This document shows, in pieces, positions 11,870 through 23,663 of a DNA stretch of 64,000 bases (the stretch's first letter is position 1; each line of letters starts with the position of its first letter). The translations under genes and the position numbers were made by a program. The DNA is taken from the NCBI GenBank assembly GCA_034508935.3, contig CM067445.1:94181872-94245871 (forward strand), read 5' to 3'. Source of the DNA: Berghia stephanieae. Taxonomy: Eukaryota > Mollusca > Gastropoda > Nudibranchia > Aeolidiidae. The notes beneath the pieces were generated by a model. The model was not told where the DNA came from. It made no database searches and saw only the letters and a list, made by a program, of their open reading frames with translations.

Positions 11870-12424
11870 AGAGGCATTATTAAGGCTTTTGAAGGTTAAT
11901 GAAGAAATGTTGTAATCTATTCAATAGCAGACAGGAAGCCAGTGCAAATTGTCCAAAAGTGGCGTGATATGGCCCTGCGGCACGCCATATCGCCTTTCAT
12001 TTTCCTCTGAGTTGTAGCTTAGTTGTACCCATTGTCTACGTCCTTTTAGATCGGACTCGAACAAGTCTAGTACAGTTCAGTTCCCGAATTACTAAAATGT
12101 GTTTTCACAATTTGGAGTAGAATTTCATGGTCAATGTTGTCGAAGGCTGAGCTGATCTAAAGTCGAGCATGTTGAGAAACACGACGTTTCCTTCGTCGAT
12201 TTACTTGCAAACGTCGTTAAAGACCCAGAGGAAGGCAGTTGCCGTAGTATGAAAGATTTACAAGCAGATTGAAACTTTTTGCCCATGTTATTTCAATTCT
12301 GTTGAGTTGCTCAAGAACAATCTTTTCCTGTATTTAAGACCCCAAAAAATGATAAATTCAAAACTGGTCAATAGTTCCAGTTGTTATGGTCAAGATTCTG
12401 CTTTTTGAATGGGTATCGGACAAC
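11870..12424 (-). mobile_element. Decayed CR1/L2-like LINE reverse transcriptase
   Basis: On the minus strand, in changing frames, the landmarks of a reverse transcriptase appear in order: VRYPFKKQNLD and NY-PVLNLSF (compare 'KKPNLD...NYRPVSNLPF'), KIVLEQLNRIE, VFNDVCK, IDEGNVVFLNMLDF, SAFDNIDHEILLQ, RRQWVQLSYNSEENERRYGV and GVPQGHITPLL. The catalytic FADD-type segment should follow, but the sequence jumps straight to NLHWLPV, a motif near the C-terminus. An internal deletion has removed the active site and thumb. Stops and frame changes are frequent, so this is an old dead copy. The family assignment (CR1 or L2 type) rests on these motifs. Confidence 0.8.
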
Positions 12425-13061
12425 TGCCTAAAGAAATTTGATGGAATCGATCCAGAAGACAAAACGAAACAAAACCAAAGCGTAAAAAAGGTATTGGAAT
12501 GACTGTCCAATTGATATCGCCAAATACCGCTCTGAAAAATGAAGCGTAGTATATCCGACGGTTTTTATTAGCAAAAAAATTAAAAGATTATTGACTTGCA
12601 CTATGGTTATCAATAATAAGAATTATTTTATATTTTGTAGATTACAATGAACAAATGAAAGAAAATGAAAAAGAAATTGGATATGGCATGAGAATCTCAA
12701 ATGAGCGATGGCACATAAATGAAAAGGCACCATCACCTTCCCACTACATTATGTACATCTGAATAGCGCATTGAATGAGTACACGAATAACAGTTCTTTA
12801 AAGATTTCAAGATGCATAATATCGACAGATCTTTGAACGGTACCCCAAAAAAGTCGATATTGACACATAGACGTACATATTCAAGTCTGGTCTGTAATCT
12901 AAGAACGCGCTCTTTCCTTTGCTATTTTGCTTACATAAGACTCGAAATAGATTCAGAACAGCCAGTCATACTGTTAAAACTATTGTCATCATGGTAATTT
13001 TAGTGAGTGATCTTTTATATTATAACAAAATATTATTCTCTAAACGTGATACGTGAGTTCA
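12425..13061. other. No gene recognised
   Basis: AT-rich with short chance frames of about 60 codons. No element is recognised. Confidence 0.5.
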
Positions 13062-13175
13062 GAACCTTCTCCAAAGGCTCAATTTTACAACGCCACCAGT
13101 GGGACTCGAACCAGGTACTTACAGGACCGACAAAAGTACATCCAGAGCCATTTAGCCTGTGGAAGAGGATATTAT
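13062..13175 (-). mobile_element. SINE S1 head
   Basis: The minus strand carries CTGGTTCGAGTCCC (B box, near 13,101-13,114) followed by TTGAGCCTTTGGAGAAGG, which corresponds to the TTGAGTCCTAGGAAAAGG block of the S1 copy at 3,366. The body and tail are missing. Confidence 0.68.
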
Positions 13176-13455
13176 CCCCGTTTCTATATTGATAACATAT
13201 GATGCCAAAAGCCGCAATAAAAACTGCATGGAAAACTCGAATAACGATCGAACTGAAATGAAAAAGGTACCCATGTTGTGTGCATTTCATATGAATGCTA
13301 TTGAGGATATTGAATAAAAACACGAACAGCCTTTTACGACCTCAACATTTATCTTATATCAATAATACTTTGAATGGTACATTGAAAACGTCGATATGAC
13401 GTGCGTACTTTAATGACAAAACGCCTTACCAACTTTTCATCATTTGATTTTACAG

Positions 13456-13562
13456 GCACTACTTAACACTTTTTTTTTTGGTCAGAGATACCGTTGTTAC
13501 CGGCCAAGTACTCTTCTTACCACTAGTACGGTGAGAGAAAAAATCTAGGCTTGATTGAAAAG
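13456..13562 (-). mobile_element. SINE S1 body fragment
   Basis: Contains GTTACCGGCCAAGTACTC and TAGTACGGTGAGAGA, the reverse complements of the S1 body blocks 'GAGTACCTGGCCGTTAAC' and 'TCTCACCGTACT'. No head or tail remains. Confidence 0.68.
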
Positions 13563-13774
13563 TCTTGAGTCCTACCGGACATTTCAGATTGTATTAAACG
13601 CACCAGTGTACACTTTAGATAAAAATGTGCGTAATATATTCTTCCATTGCTAGAGTCTAATTCTTGTTTTCAATTGATCTTACTTGAAGAGAACCACTAT
13701 TATTCCAACATGTCGGTTGAAGAAATCGCTTAAAAGGCATCATGCATCAAATGGCGGGCTGTAATTGATTTCCT

Positions 13775-13820
13775 TATTATCATTATCATTATTATTGTTT
13801 TTGTTATATTATTATTATTA

Positions 13821-13917
<97 letters not shown>

Positions 13918-13961
13918 TATTATTATTATTATTATTATTATTATCATTATTATTATTATTA

Positions 13962-14036
<75 letters not shown>

Positions 14037-14046
14037 CATTTATTAA
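13775..14046. repeat. (ATT)n microsatellite
   Basis: About 270 bp of ATT with occasional ATC units and phase slips. The open frame through it is Ile/Leu/Tyr homopolymer. Confidence 0.98.
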
Positions 14047-14074
14047 TTCGGTCAGAAATCAATGAATTGAGATC

Positions 14075-14128
14075 TTGATCGGTCGATATTTGAAGTAAAA
14101 ATTTTCTGGTCAGATAAAAATGTTATTT
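14075..14128. mobile_element. M5 right-arm scrap
   Basis: GATCGGTCGATATTTGAAGT followed by ATTTTCTGGTCAGATAAAA matches the M5 right-arm order 'ATCGATCGATATTTGAAGG ... GTTTTCTGGCCAAA'. Confidence 0.5.
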
Positions 14129-14500
14129 TGTCAGCTACGGCTGCAGTATTGAATGTCTGTTGAATCTAGAATTGCGTGCAATTGACGCTATGTGTTTGAT
14201 AACAATACTCATAACATCAACATTCAAGATGAAAGGCACCAACACACATAGCTATGTGTGTAACCTTTACACGTTTAAAGAAGGAACGACATTCACGTCA
14301 CTCATCTTTTTGTTGCTATTTTTGGAAACCAGGTTAAAGGTTACACAGAGTGTTATTTTTTAGGTATGTTTATTCTGACTGGCGCATGTTGTAAATAATT
14401 TACCTAAATGCATAGCATCAATAGTCAGTGAAAGCCAATTATCAAAAGGTCTCAAGACAATAACAAAGAACTGAGTACTATCAACACAATTCATTCTATA

Positions 14501-14685
14501 GATAGTATGCAGATGACGTCACTCAGGCCTTTGTTATTGTTTTTGCCATCCGCGTTTGTGAGTTGTTCTCACTAAACTGTATTAACCAGACTATAAAAGT
14601 TCAAGGTTACACAGAGTTTTGTGTGTTGGTCCGTTATACTTCGGGATGGCAATGTTGTGAACTCCTTGGCCAAGCGCATTCTATC
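14501..14685 (+). mobile_element. MITE M1, full copy
   Basis: Flanked by TA on both sides (14,499-14,500 and 14,686-14,687). The ends GATAGTATGC and GCATTCTATC are inverted repeats with one mismatch. Internal TTGCCATCCG and GGGATGGCAA form a second, inner inverted repeat. The 185-bp length, TA duplication and lack of a frame fit a non-autonomous Tc1/mariner-like element. Confidence 0.9.
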
Positions 14686-14772
14686 TATAAATGATGTGGT
14701 GAACTAAAAGGCCTACCAGTTCTGCTCTCCAAAACAATAATAGTAAACAACACTCAAAACTTGAGTGGAACT

Positions 14773-15302
14773 CTGGGTGGGGTTCCTGACCTCCCATAGT
14801 GGGCAGGGAGGTACTTGTTGTGTCTTCTATCCCCCTGTATCTGTTTTCCAACTTGCTTTCTGTCTTTGTCTTGGAATGAGATTACTTGGTTTTGTCCTGA
14901 CCCTGGCCGGAGTCCTTGGCTGAGTGGGAAACAGTCAAATGTATAGTTAGTTTTGGCAGATGATATTTTTTTCCATGTAAATCATCTCTCTGTTATGCAC
15001 TGTATTATGTTCTGTTTAAGTATTATATATGATTTGTAAACATTTGAGTGTATTCTTCTTAGTGGGATATTGTGATTGTGTCTGAATGAGACTTTTAGGT
15101 GATCTCAAACTAAGTACTTTGATAGATCTTGGAATCTACACCTGTTTCCTATTTGAATCAATTTCCCTTTGTCTTCTCTTTTCTTTAATTGTAATTGTAG
15201 AACTGTTTTACTATCCCATTTTCTTCCTTTTTTACTGGCGCTGATGTGACCTTAATGTGTTGCTTGCGCCGTAAAACCCTTAAAACAAAAACAAACAAAA
15301 AC
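14773..15302 (+). mobile_element. Retroposon D, copy 1
   Basis: A 530-bp element bounded by direct repeats of GAGTGGAACT (14,763-14,772 and 15,303-15,312). It ends in TTGCGCCGTAAAACCC and an A-rich (AAAC)-type tail. Shared blocks with copies at 22,930 and 60,191 include CCCATAGTGGGCAGGGAGG, GAGATTACTTGGTTTTGTCC and CTGAATGAGACTTTTAGGTG. Variable 10-12 bp target duplications and an A-rich 3' end are the signature of target-primed retrotransposition. There is no tRNA-like head and no open frame, so it is a SINE of another type or the 3' part of a LINE. Confidence 0.85.
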
Positions 15303-15451
15303 GAGTGGAACTGTGAACCGTTGTGGTCTGTTCGAGAAACTTAAGTGAAAACGTGTCATTTCTATGGCGGTTGAAATTCACTCTTAAAGCAGAGAAGACA
15401 AGCAGCTCTACCATCAAGTTCACGTTACATGACTGCAGTAGCCATAGTATA

Positions 15452-15790
15452 GATAGAACGAAATTGACGTCACTTAGCTCGTTGTTATTGTTTTTAGCCA
15501 GCCATTTTTATGAGTTGTTCTCACTACATTGTATTAAACAGACTATAGATAGTATGCAGATGACGTCACTCAGGTCTTTGTTATTGTTTTTTGACTCCGC
15601 GTTTATGAGTAATGCTCACTGTACTGTATTAACCCGACTATAAACGTGCATGGATACACACAGTTTTGTGTGTTGGTCCGTTATACTTCCGGATGGCAAT
15701 GTTATGAGCCTCTCAGCCAATCGCATACTATCTATACACGTTTATGATTACACATAGTTTTGTGTGTTGGTCCGTTATTTCCAGCTGACC
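15452..15790 (+). mobile_element. MITE M1 copy split by another M1 copy
   Basis: The left part (15,452-15,547) starts after TA with GATAGAACGA and ends in CAGACTATA. The sequence resumes at 15,733 with TATACACGTTTATG and continues to about 15,790, where the right terminus is lost. Between the two lies a complete M1 copy, so this one was the older resident. Confidence 0.87.
15548..15732 (+). mobile_element. MITE M1, full copy nested in M1
   Basis: 185 bp with perfect 10-bp ends GATAGTATGC and GCATACTATC, flanked by TA at 15,546-15,547 and 15,733-15,734. Removing the element and one TA restores CAGACTATACACG, which matches the uninterrupted family sequence CAGACTATAAACG. This fixes both the element borders and the TA target duplication. 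Confidence 0.93.
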
Positions 15791-16003
15791 AAATATTGTG
15801 AATTTGTTTTTTAGATATTATAACACACAGCAGCAATAGAGCAGAAAAGTCATGACGTCACACCTTATACTTTTCCGGTTCCAAAATCCTTGGAAGTGTC
15901 TATATGTAACCAGCCCATCGGAGAACTAATAATGAATCATAATGTGGCATAGCTATTTTAGTAGCTGGGTGTAATATGCAGATTATTAGGATTATGGGAT
16001 ATA

Positions 16004-16189
16004 GATAGTTCGAGGATGACGTCACTCAGCTCTTTGTTATTGTTTTTGCCATCCGCGTTTATGAGTAATTCTGACTGAACTGTATTAACCAGACTATAAA
16101 CGTTCATTGGTTACACACAGTTTTGTGTGTTGGTCCGTTATACTTCCGGATGGCAATGCTATGAGCTTCTTAGCCAAGCGCATACTATC
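16004..16189 (+). mobile_element. MITE M1, full copy
   Basis: Flanked by TA at 16,002-16,003 and 16,190-16,191. The right end is GCATACTATC; the left end has drifted to GATAGTTCGA. Internal blocks are as in the other copies. Confidence 0.9.
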
Positions 16190-16261
16190 TATATCAATTT
16201 ACTAAAATGTTGATTCTTTGTAAAAGGATTTCTATCAAATGTTCTTTTCTTACTCAGTTAT

Positions 16262-16385
16262 AAACTTAGTAATTGGTTGGTAACAGCGTTATCTCTGTCG
16301 AAAAACCCACACCTTACAGGCTGCATGTCCGACCTACAGGTCAAGTGCTGTTCTTGGCTTGACCCCTTGTAAATAATTAAAAAAA
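16262..16385 (+). mobile_element. SINE S1 tail fragment
   Basis: GGTAACAGCGTTATCTCTGT, CACCTTACAGGCTGCATGTC, CTACAGGTCAAGTGCTGTTC and TTGACCCCTTGTAAA follow the order of the S1 3' half. Head absent. Confidence 0.65.
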
Positions 16386-16429
16386 AACAATATAAAAAAA
16401 TCATCTCCAAGGGAAATTTGACTTTAGGG

Positions 16430-16592
16430 TCTATTTCAAGGGAATGACCCAGGCGTCAACCGCAGTGCAGTACCACAAAATGAACAAGGGCGAGGTGGCT
16501 TGCTCAAGGCCACACATCGCAGCGGCTCGTTCGAACTCAGTACCTTTGGACTACAAGTCTAAGACCATACTGCTGTGCCAAGCTGACCCTTT
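16430..16592 (-). mobile_element. tRNA-derived SINE (S4)
   Basis: On the minus strand: CAGCTTGGCACAGCAGTATG (A-box region), GAGTTCGAACGAG (B box), then GATGTGTGGCCTTGAGCAAG and CACCTCGCCCTTGTTC. The 'CTTGATCAAGG-CACA' type body after a tRNA head is common in SINEs of marine invertebrates. It lies directly downstream of an S1 tail on the same strand. Confidence 0.7.
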
Positions 16593-16655
16593 TTTTAAAT
16601 TGAGCTTTATATAGCGCAATATCCACTAAATGTGCTCAAAGCGCTTTATTTAATT
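16593..16655 (-). mobile_element. SINE S1 3' tail
   Basis: The minus strand reads AGCGCTTTGAGCACATTTAG, TGGATATTGCGCTATATAAA, GCTCAATTT: the S1 tail, ending in a short A-run that abuts the S4 head. Confidence 0.75.
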
Positions 16656-16697
16656 TAATTTAATTATTCCTTTTTCTTTTTTTTATAGTTACAAGAA

Positions 16698-16773
16698 TAG
16701 CACATACACACACACACACACACACGCACACACACATTCTCTCTCACACACACACGCACACACACACACACAC
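16698..16773. repeat. (CA)n microsatellite
   Basis: CA units interrupted by CG and a TCTCTCT segment. Confidence 0.95.
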
Positions 16774-17324
16774 AAACATACAAAGTTATATCAATTAATG
16801 ATAACTATTCAGATTTAAATAAGCATCTTCATACCACATTTTCTACTTTCCTATTTGCCTCGCAGGCCATCTCTGACTCGGACATCTCATGAAGCATACT
16901 ATTGTGGTCACCTGCCCTATTTCCTTGCGGGTACCAACGCCATTTATGCTGAAACCATAGCCTTACTATAATACAGCGCTAGTCAATGGCCTTAACCAAC
17001 TCGGCTCAAGACGCGTGCGACAAGGCCTTTACTCAAGTCGGCCATGGCTGAAACCCAATAGCCACAGCGAAATATATATCGCATTGTTTTTAAAACGACG
17101 TTAAACCAATTCGTGCAAAACAAATCCGCTTTCAAAGAGTTTCTGTGATGAATTGTGTACGTTCAAATCTATATCAATAACATGTATGTTACGGTGTGCA
17201 CCATCTGTCGCCGTCCACGGCCATCTTTTCACAGCTGACAATCTATACCAAATGTCTTTTTTCAGTTTGGCCAAACAATGCGTCAAATAAAGCTTGAATG
17301 AAGCAGCCGTCAGCCGGCATTTTG
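16774..17324. other. No gene recognised
   Basis: Mixed-composition sequence with a 92-codon minus-strand frame at 17,101-17,379 that runs into an M1 relic and shows no recognisable domain. I treat it as chance. Confidence 0.45.
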
Positions 17325-17420
17325 TTATTGTTTTTAAACTGTCAGTTGTGTGAATAGTTCTCACTATACTATATATCAAACAGACTATAAACGTTTAAGG
17401 TTTTACATAGATGTTGTGAG
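17325..17420 (+). mobile_element. MITE M1 relic
   Basis: TTTTGTTATTGTTTTTAAAC, TTCTCACTATACTATA and CAAACAGACTATAAACGTTT follow the M1 order. Both termini are lost. Confidence 0.6.
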
Positions 17421-17504
17421 AAATTTCCTTAAACGCCTAGCATTAATAGAACAATTAAGATGCCCCCCCCCCCGCCCCCTCCCCCCACACACAGAATTTG
17501 AAGT

Positions 17505-17885
17505 ATAAAAGCTTAAACCTGAGACTTCTGAAAATCTCAGATTCAAAACTTTCTGATTTAACAAGTTAGGGTTCATCTTAATCAACCGATCGATAAAGTA
17601 AAAGTTTTCTAGCCATATTTACGAAAAAAAAGTGTTTTTTCAATATTTGGATTTAAATCGACACTGCTTAACTAGGGGAAAAAAAAATAAAAAAACATTT
17701 GAAAAATTGTTGGCAGTGAACTCGTCCTTCAAATATGAATCGATTACAATGATCCCCATCTTGTCAAAAATCCTCCAAAATGGGATTTGCTTAAATGGGT
17801 TGAAGAGAGTGTGACAAGATCTGGGTCATTTTAATCCATCGATATTTGAAGGACGAGTTTCTTGGCCTAAATATTAAAAATATGT
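17505..17885. mobile_element. Two adjacent M5 relics
   Basis: First: AAACCTGAGACTTC, GGTTCATCTTAATCAACCGA, AAGTTTTCTAGCCATATTT. Second: GGCAGTGAACTCGTCCTTCA, CATCTTGTCAAAAATCC and, after a short middle, GACAAGATCTGGGTCATTTT, ATCGATATTTGAAGGACGAG. In the second the two arms are inverted copies of each other, as in all fuller M5 copies. Confidence 0.7.
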
Positions 17886-18154
17886 TTACTCAGAGCATGG
17901 AAGTACACAGATACACCATCTGTCTGTCACATTCTCACACTCCTACAACACGTTTTACAATGCATGATATCACCAGATTACGCTGTTTTAATATGGCCTT
18001 TATTCCCGCTCAGCTTATAAGTGAAGAGATATTGATGTACATTTTCTTTTCTACACGCCTATAATAACTGGCTTATATGAGTCGTCTAAGTGAAGTATGT
18101 ATCTTTGTCATTCGACCGTAAAACGTCATATTGAGCATTACCTCACATAGCAAT
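17886..18154. other. No gene recognised
   Basis: Short AT-rich stretch between an M5 relic and a microsatellite, with one chance frame of 72 codons. Confidence 0.5.
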
Positions 18155-18197
18155 AGTAGTAGCAGTGGTGAAATTGGTAGTAGTGGTAGTAGTAGTC

Positions 18198-18237
<40 letters not shown>

Positions 18238-18244
18238 CAGCAGC

Positions 18245-18289
<45 letters not shown>

Positions 18290-18296
18290 CGTAGTC

Positions 18297-18349
<53 letters not shown>

Positions 18350-18356
18350 TGTAGTC

Positions 18357-18402
<46 letters not shown>

Positions 18403-18409
18403 CAGCAGC

Positions 18410-18480
<71 letters not shown>

Positions 18481-18481
18481 A
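18155..18481. repeat. (AGT)n microsatellite
   Basis: About 325 bp of AGT units with scattered AGC and CGT units. All frames give Ser, Val or Thr runs and are not genes. Confidence 0.98.
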
Positions 18482-19066
<585 letters not shown>

Positions 19067-19082
19067 AATAATAATAATAATG

Positions 19083-19142
<60 letters not shown>

Positions 19143-19154
19143 GTAGTAGTAGCC

Positions 19155-19241
<87 letters not shown>

Positions 19242-19255
19242 ATAATAGTAATAAC

Positions 19256-19322
<67 letters not shown>

Positions 19323-19331
19323 GTAGTAGCC

Positions 19332-19380
<49 letters not shown>

Positions 19381-19384
19381 ACTA

Positions 19385-19449
<65 letters not shown>

Positions 19450-19453
19450 CTAC
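19067..19453. repeat. Compound (AAT)/(AGT)/(ACT) microsatellite with a hairpin
   Basis: Order: AAT, AGT, AAT, AGT, then ACT. The last two blocks are inverted copies: GTA units at 19,332-19,380 face CTA units at 19,386-19,448 across a 5-base centre, so a stem of about 49 bp can form. Confidence 0.95.
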
Positions 19454-19920
19454 TACTACCCTCCCCCCCCCCCCCCCCACCTTTTTTTTCTTTTAAAAAA
19501 AAAGAAGCAGTGAATGGCTGTCGTATTGGGAACTATATGTGGGTGCCTCTCTTTTACACAGAATCTCAAATGTTGTCTGTGTAAGATTGCGGTGGTCAGT
19601 AAGCCTGGGCTCAATGGTAAATTGCTGTTACTTGTAATTATTCCTATTTTTATCTTTAAAATGGTTGCAGGAACTGAATTCGAAGTCAATCTTTCTCGCT
19701 GTTTTGTGTTCCATTTTACTTTTCCTGCGGACTTATACCATCTAAAAAATTTTTGTGCAAAGGTCGTTAGACATCTAGAACAAAACTGAATAAACCTCAT
19801 TTTATCTCCAATGCGATATCTACCCCTCCCCCTTTTTATAAAAAAAAATGATATTGAAAAACTTGAGAGATGGAACTAGTGTAAGATAAATTATGTCTGA
19901 TTGTGTGTAATTTTGTGCGA

Positions 19921-19925
<5 letters not shown>
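19454..19925. other. No gene recognised; C-run
   Basis: A run of about 17 C near 19,463-19,479, then unremarkable sequence. Overlapping frames of 91 and 114 codons on opposite strands have no recognisable domain. Confidence 0.45.

Positions 19926-19988
<63 letters not shown>
19926..19988. repeat. (CT)n microsatellite
   Basis: About 31 CT units. Confidence 0.97.
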
Positions 19989-19989
<1 letters not shown>

Positions 19990-20530
19990 CTCTATTTGGT
20001 TTGTTGCTGTTAAGTCATCCTGGTGTCGATGGATTGATGGTGTTATACGTTTTTACAACCCCTATCAATGTTATCTGTATTAATTTGTTATCAGCCATTT
20101 TACAGCCTTTTACGGGGTCCTGACTCCAAATACCGGAAACCGTTCCAACTGGCTTTTAACCTCCGAGAAGCAGAGACGACTGAGTTTCCTCCATCCAATC
20201 ACCATGTCTTACAATTTTCAACAAGAGAGCAGTAGCAGGATAAGCAACTAACAGTGTGTCGGAGTCGCAAATAACTAGAGTTTAAATAAAGCGACTGTTA
20301 CTCCCTTCTGATCTTGTTGAAAACAGACAATTTTCGACTGGCGTACATGACAAAACAATTTTTTCATTTTGGCCAGAACACTTTTCCACGAAAGTCTAAA
20401 ATCCGATATTTCTTGAAGAACTCTAGTTTTTGACAATGATAGTAAGGCTAGATTCGAACGGAGCCTCAAGTGTTTTCTGGCCGAAATTTTAAAAAAGGTG
20501 ATTTGTTAATGTAAATACCGTGTAATTAAA

Positions 20531-20602
20531 CGCACACAAACACACACAGACACACACATACAGACATACACACACACACAAACACACACATACATACACA
20601 CC

Positions 20603-20651
<49 letters not shown>
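20531..20651. repeat. (CA)n then (TA)n microsatellite
   Basis: CA-rich segment with CATA and CAGA interruptions, then about 27 TA units. Confidence 0.96.
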
Positions 20652-20673
<22 letters not shown>

Positions 20674-20699
20674 TATTTGCCCCAGTTTACAACCCACTT

Positions 20700-20822
20700 T
20701 CCTACCCAATCACTGATTGGTTGACAAGGGGGTCATCAAATAATTTCGACTTCACCTGGGATAGCTCACAATCCCTTTGAATGTGAAGCAAGCGCTCTAC
20801 CAACTGAGCTATTGGAACACCC
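20700..20822 (-). mobile_element. SINE family S3 head
   Basis: The minus strand has TAGCTCAGTTGGTAGAGC, a perfect tRNA-type A-box region (20,794-20,811), then TTGCTTCACATTCAAAGGGA and a decayed B region, then TGATTGGGTAGG. The full-length relative is at 36,885-37,150. Confidence 0.78.
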
Positions 20823-20868
20823 AGTATTATGAAAAGCAAACCAATTTATAAAATAAAGATATGTTTAA

Positions 20869-21128
20869 CCCTCTCCTTACCAACTACAGGAAAATCGTCA
20901 CATTCGATACGATACAACCAACATTTTTCTTATTCGATTTTCTCTTGTACATCATAAGATTTAAAGCAAAATGAACACAAAGTGTTTTGTAGAGCATGTT
21001 TTACTAAAGAAATTATGTATGGCAATAACTTTACTGCTATTGTGTTTGAATGATAAAAAAATGTGTTTTTGTGTTGGTTGGGTGTGAAGTTTTGGGGAAA
21101 ATCCTGAAAATGGCTGGTAAGGAGAGGG
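20869..21128 (+). mobile_element. TTAA MITE M3, copy 1
   Basis: Flanked on both sides by TTAA (20,865-20,868 and 21,129-21,132). Terminal inverted repeats are CCCTCTCCTTACCA and TGGTAAGGAGAGGG, perfect over 14 bp. The TTAA target and CCC start match the piggyBac superfamily. At 260 bp and without a frame it is non-autonomous. Two other copies are at 32,267 and 34,875. Confidence 0.92.
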
Positions 21129-21193
21129 TTAAATGAAATAAGTTTGGTCTCGTCTGTAGAGCGTTAACATAGCTTTAATGGTTAATTTTCTCG

Positions 21194-21196
<3 letters not shown>

Positions 21197-21240
<44 letters not shown>
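21197..21240. repeat. (CA)n microsatellite
   Basis: About 22 CA units. Confidence 0.97.
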
Positions 21241-21244
<4 letters not shown>

Positions 21245-21726
21245 ATCTACTCTTATTGCTCGCTATTATCAATTATTATTATTATTACACACATTGTACA
21301 ACTGATTCCATGCGATAATAGTTATAAAAAATACCAAACAACAAAGTTATGATGTAATAAATCAGAGACATTAACCTATTTTATCAGTGACGTGAATAGA
21401 GACATTTTCCCTCTATTATTCTTGGTCTTTAAAAAAAATTGCTATTGATGTTATGCGTTTAAGAAAAATACTCATCTACTCTAGTAAATGACTCGTAACA
21501 ACACAAAATTGTGATTAACCTTTACCGAGTGAGATCACCCTAACTGGCGGTCTAAAACACTGTCGAGTGTATTCCACTTCATTCATTCTATATCATGTTA
21601 TCGATGCTGGTAAAAGCTGGAAAACACGGGGAGTTAATTAGCACTTCGTTTTGAGAGTTCCGAATTGAATAATCGAATTTTATTGTGTACTTGGTGTCAT
21701 GTAATGGTGTGTCAACGAATCGTCGG
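21241..21726. other. No gene recognised
   Basis: AT-rich; nothing identified. Confidence 0.5.
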
Positions 21727-22073
<347 letters not shown>

Positions 22074-22785
22074 TATCGTTCCTCCTCCTCCTCATCATCA
22101 TGTTCCTCTCATTCTTTATCAAGTAGCGCATCGTTATAATTCAACTTAATATGAATTGTTTTAAAACGAGAATTTTATTAACTTTCCAACACATTCACTC
22201 TTTATCTTATCTGTGCGACCCAGAAACACTCGGTGTGAAAAAACAATATCCATTTGGTGGCCGTTGTAAAATAAGTAATAATAGCAATCCCCATTAACCC
22301 TTTAAAGGTAGAGTCGATTGAACAAGAATCATAATATTATATTATCAGATCTTATCATTTCTGCCGAGGCCAGAAATAGCATAGTTTGTCGTTTTTTAAA
22401 CTCACTCAATCCTAGAGATTTTTGCTACTTTTCAAAATTGGAAAAAATCTATATAAAATGAGCATGTACATAGATAGTTTTATTCAACTACCATTAACAT
22501 GTAAAAACTAAAATCATTAGCTTTGATACTACGCCTATAATTTGTCTCAGAAAAATGTAATAAATAGGCATGGGGTAAAAGTAACCCTGGTAAACTATGG
22601 ATATAGTCGGTGTTAGGGTTGAGTGAGTTTAAAGCTGCCCCAGTCCTTTTGTTGTAATTTCTATTGGAGAAAAGAAGTGTGGTCAAAAGGTGTTAAACGG
22701 AAGTTGATGAAAACGTGAAAAATGTGAGAGAAGGCACCGTTCCAAGATTGGAACCCTAAGAGATGTGAATGATGGAGTGTCGGAC
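22074..22785. other. No gene recognised
   Basis: AT-rich sequence with chance frames only. Confidence 0.5.
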
Positions 22786-22929
22786 AACGTTTCTGTAGTC
22801 TTGTGGTACGGCACCTTAGGACCGAGAGGTCCCGGGTTCCAGTTCCACTCTGAGCGGCACAAAGTTGAGTCCATGGAAAAAATAATATTAATCATATTCT
22901 AACACCACTCAAGTGTAATATGAGTACCT

Positions 22930-23663
22930 CATGACGTCCCACGGTGGGCAGGAGATCACTTGCTATGTCTTCTATCTCCATATTTTGTTTTATGTGTTGC
23001 CATCTGCTTTTATTTTTGTCATTGAGTGGGATTTCTTGGTTTCGTCCTGGCCCTTGACGGAGTTCTTGGCTGAGAGCGAAACACTCAAATGTTTATAGTG
23101 ATTTTAGGAGATGATAGTTGTTCCTTGTTGAACATCTCTCTGTTATGTGGTTTTTGTTTTGAACAGATTGTTGAAAACATTTTAGTGTAGTTCTCTTAGT
23201 TGGGTCCTGTGCTGTGTCTGACTGAGACTTTTAGGTGATCTCAAGTATATAGGGAATGATATTAGCGGAAGAGTAGCGTCCCTTGATTGGACGTCACCGG
23301 CGGAAAAGTTATTAGAGAGAGAACGTCATGTTGGTTGTGCGCATGCTTCCGGTGAAAGCGGTTGAGATACTTCACCGAAAGGGAGTACGAGAGAGACGCA
23401 TGCGCAAAACCATTTTGACGTTCTCTCTGTAAGGTGACGTCCAATCAAGGGACGCTACTCTTCCGCTAATCTCATTCCCTATTGATGATATGCTATTGGA
23501 ATCTACAATTGTTCCCTATTTGATCAACATCTCCTTTGTTTCTTTAACTTGGTAATTCTATGATTTTGGAATTCCCAATATCTTCCTTTTTACTAGCGTT
23601 GATATGACCTAAATGTGTTGTCAGCACTGTATGTAAAACCCCTCAAAATAACATCAAACTAAA
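22930..23663 (+). mobile_element. Retroposon D, copy 2, itself interrupted
   Basis: Bounded by a 10-bp duplication with one mismatch, ATGAGTACCT (22,920-22,929) and ATGAGTAGCT (23,664-23,673), which belongs to the host SINE S1. Blocks such as GGTTTCGTCCTGGCCC, GACTGAGACTTTTAGGTGAT and GTAAAACCCCTCAAAATAA align with the copies at 14,773 and 60,191. An M2 MITE sits inside. Confidence 0.87.
23252..23479 (+). mobile_element. MITE M2, complete palindromic copy
   Basis: Begins GGGAATGATATTAGCGGAAG and ends CTTCCGCTAATCTCATTCCC, near-perfect inverted repeats that continue inward through GTAGCGTCCCTTGATTGG and its complement. TA lies at both borders. 228 bp, no frame. It is inserted in retroposon D, which is inserted in SINE S1, making it the youngest of three layers. 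Confidence 0.93.
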
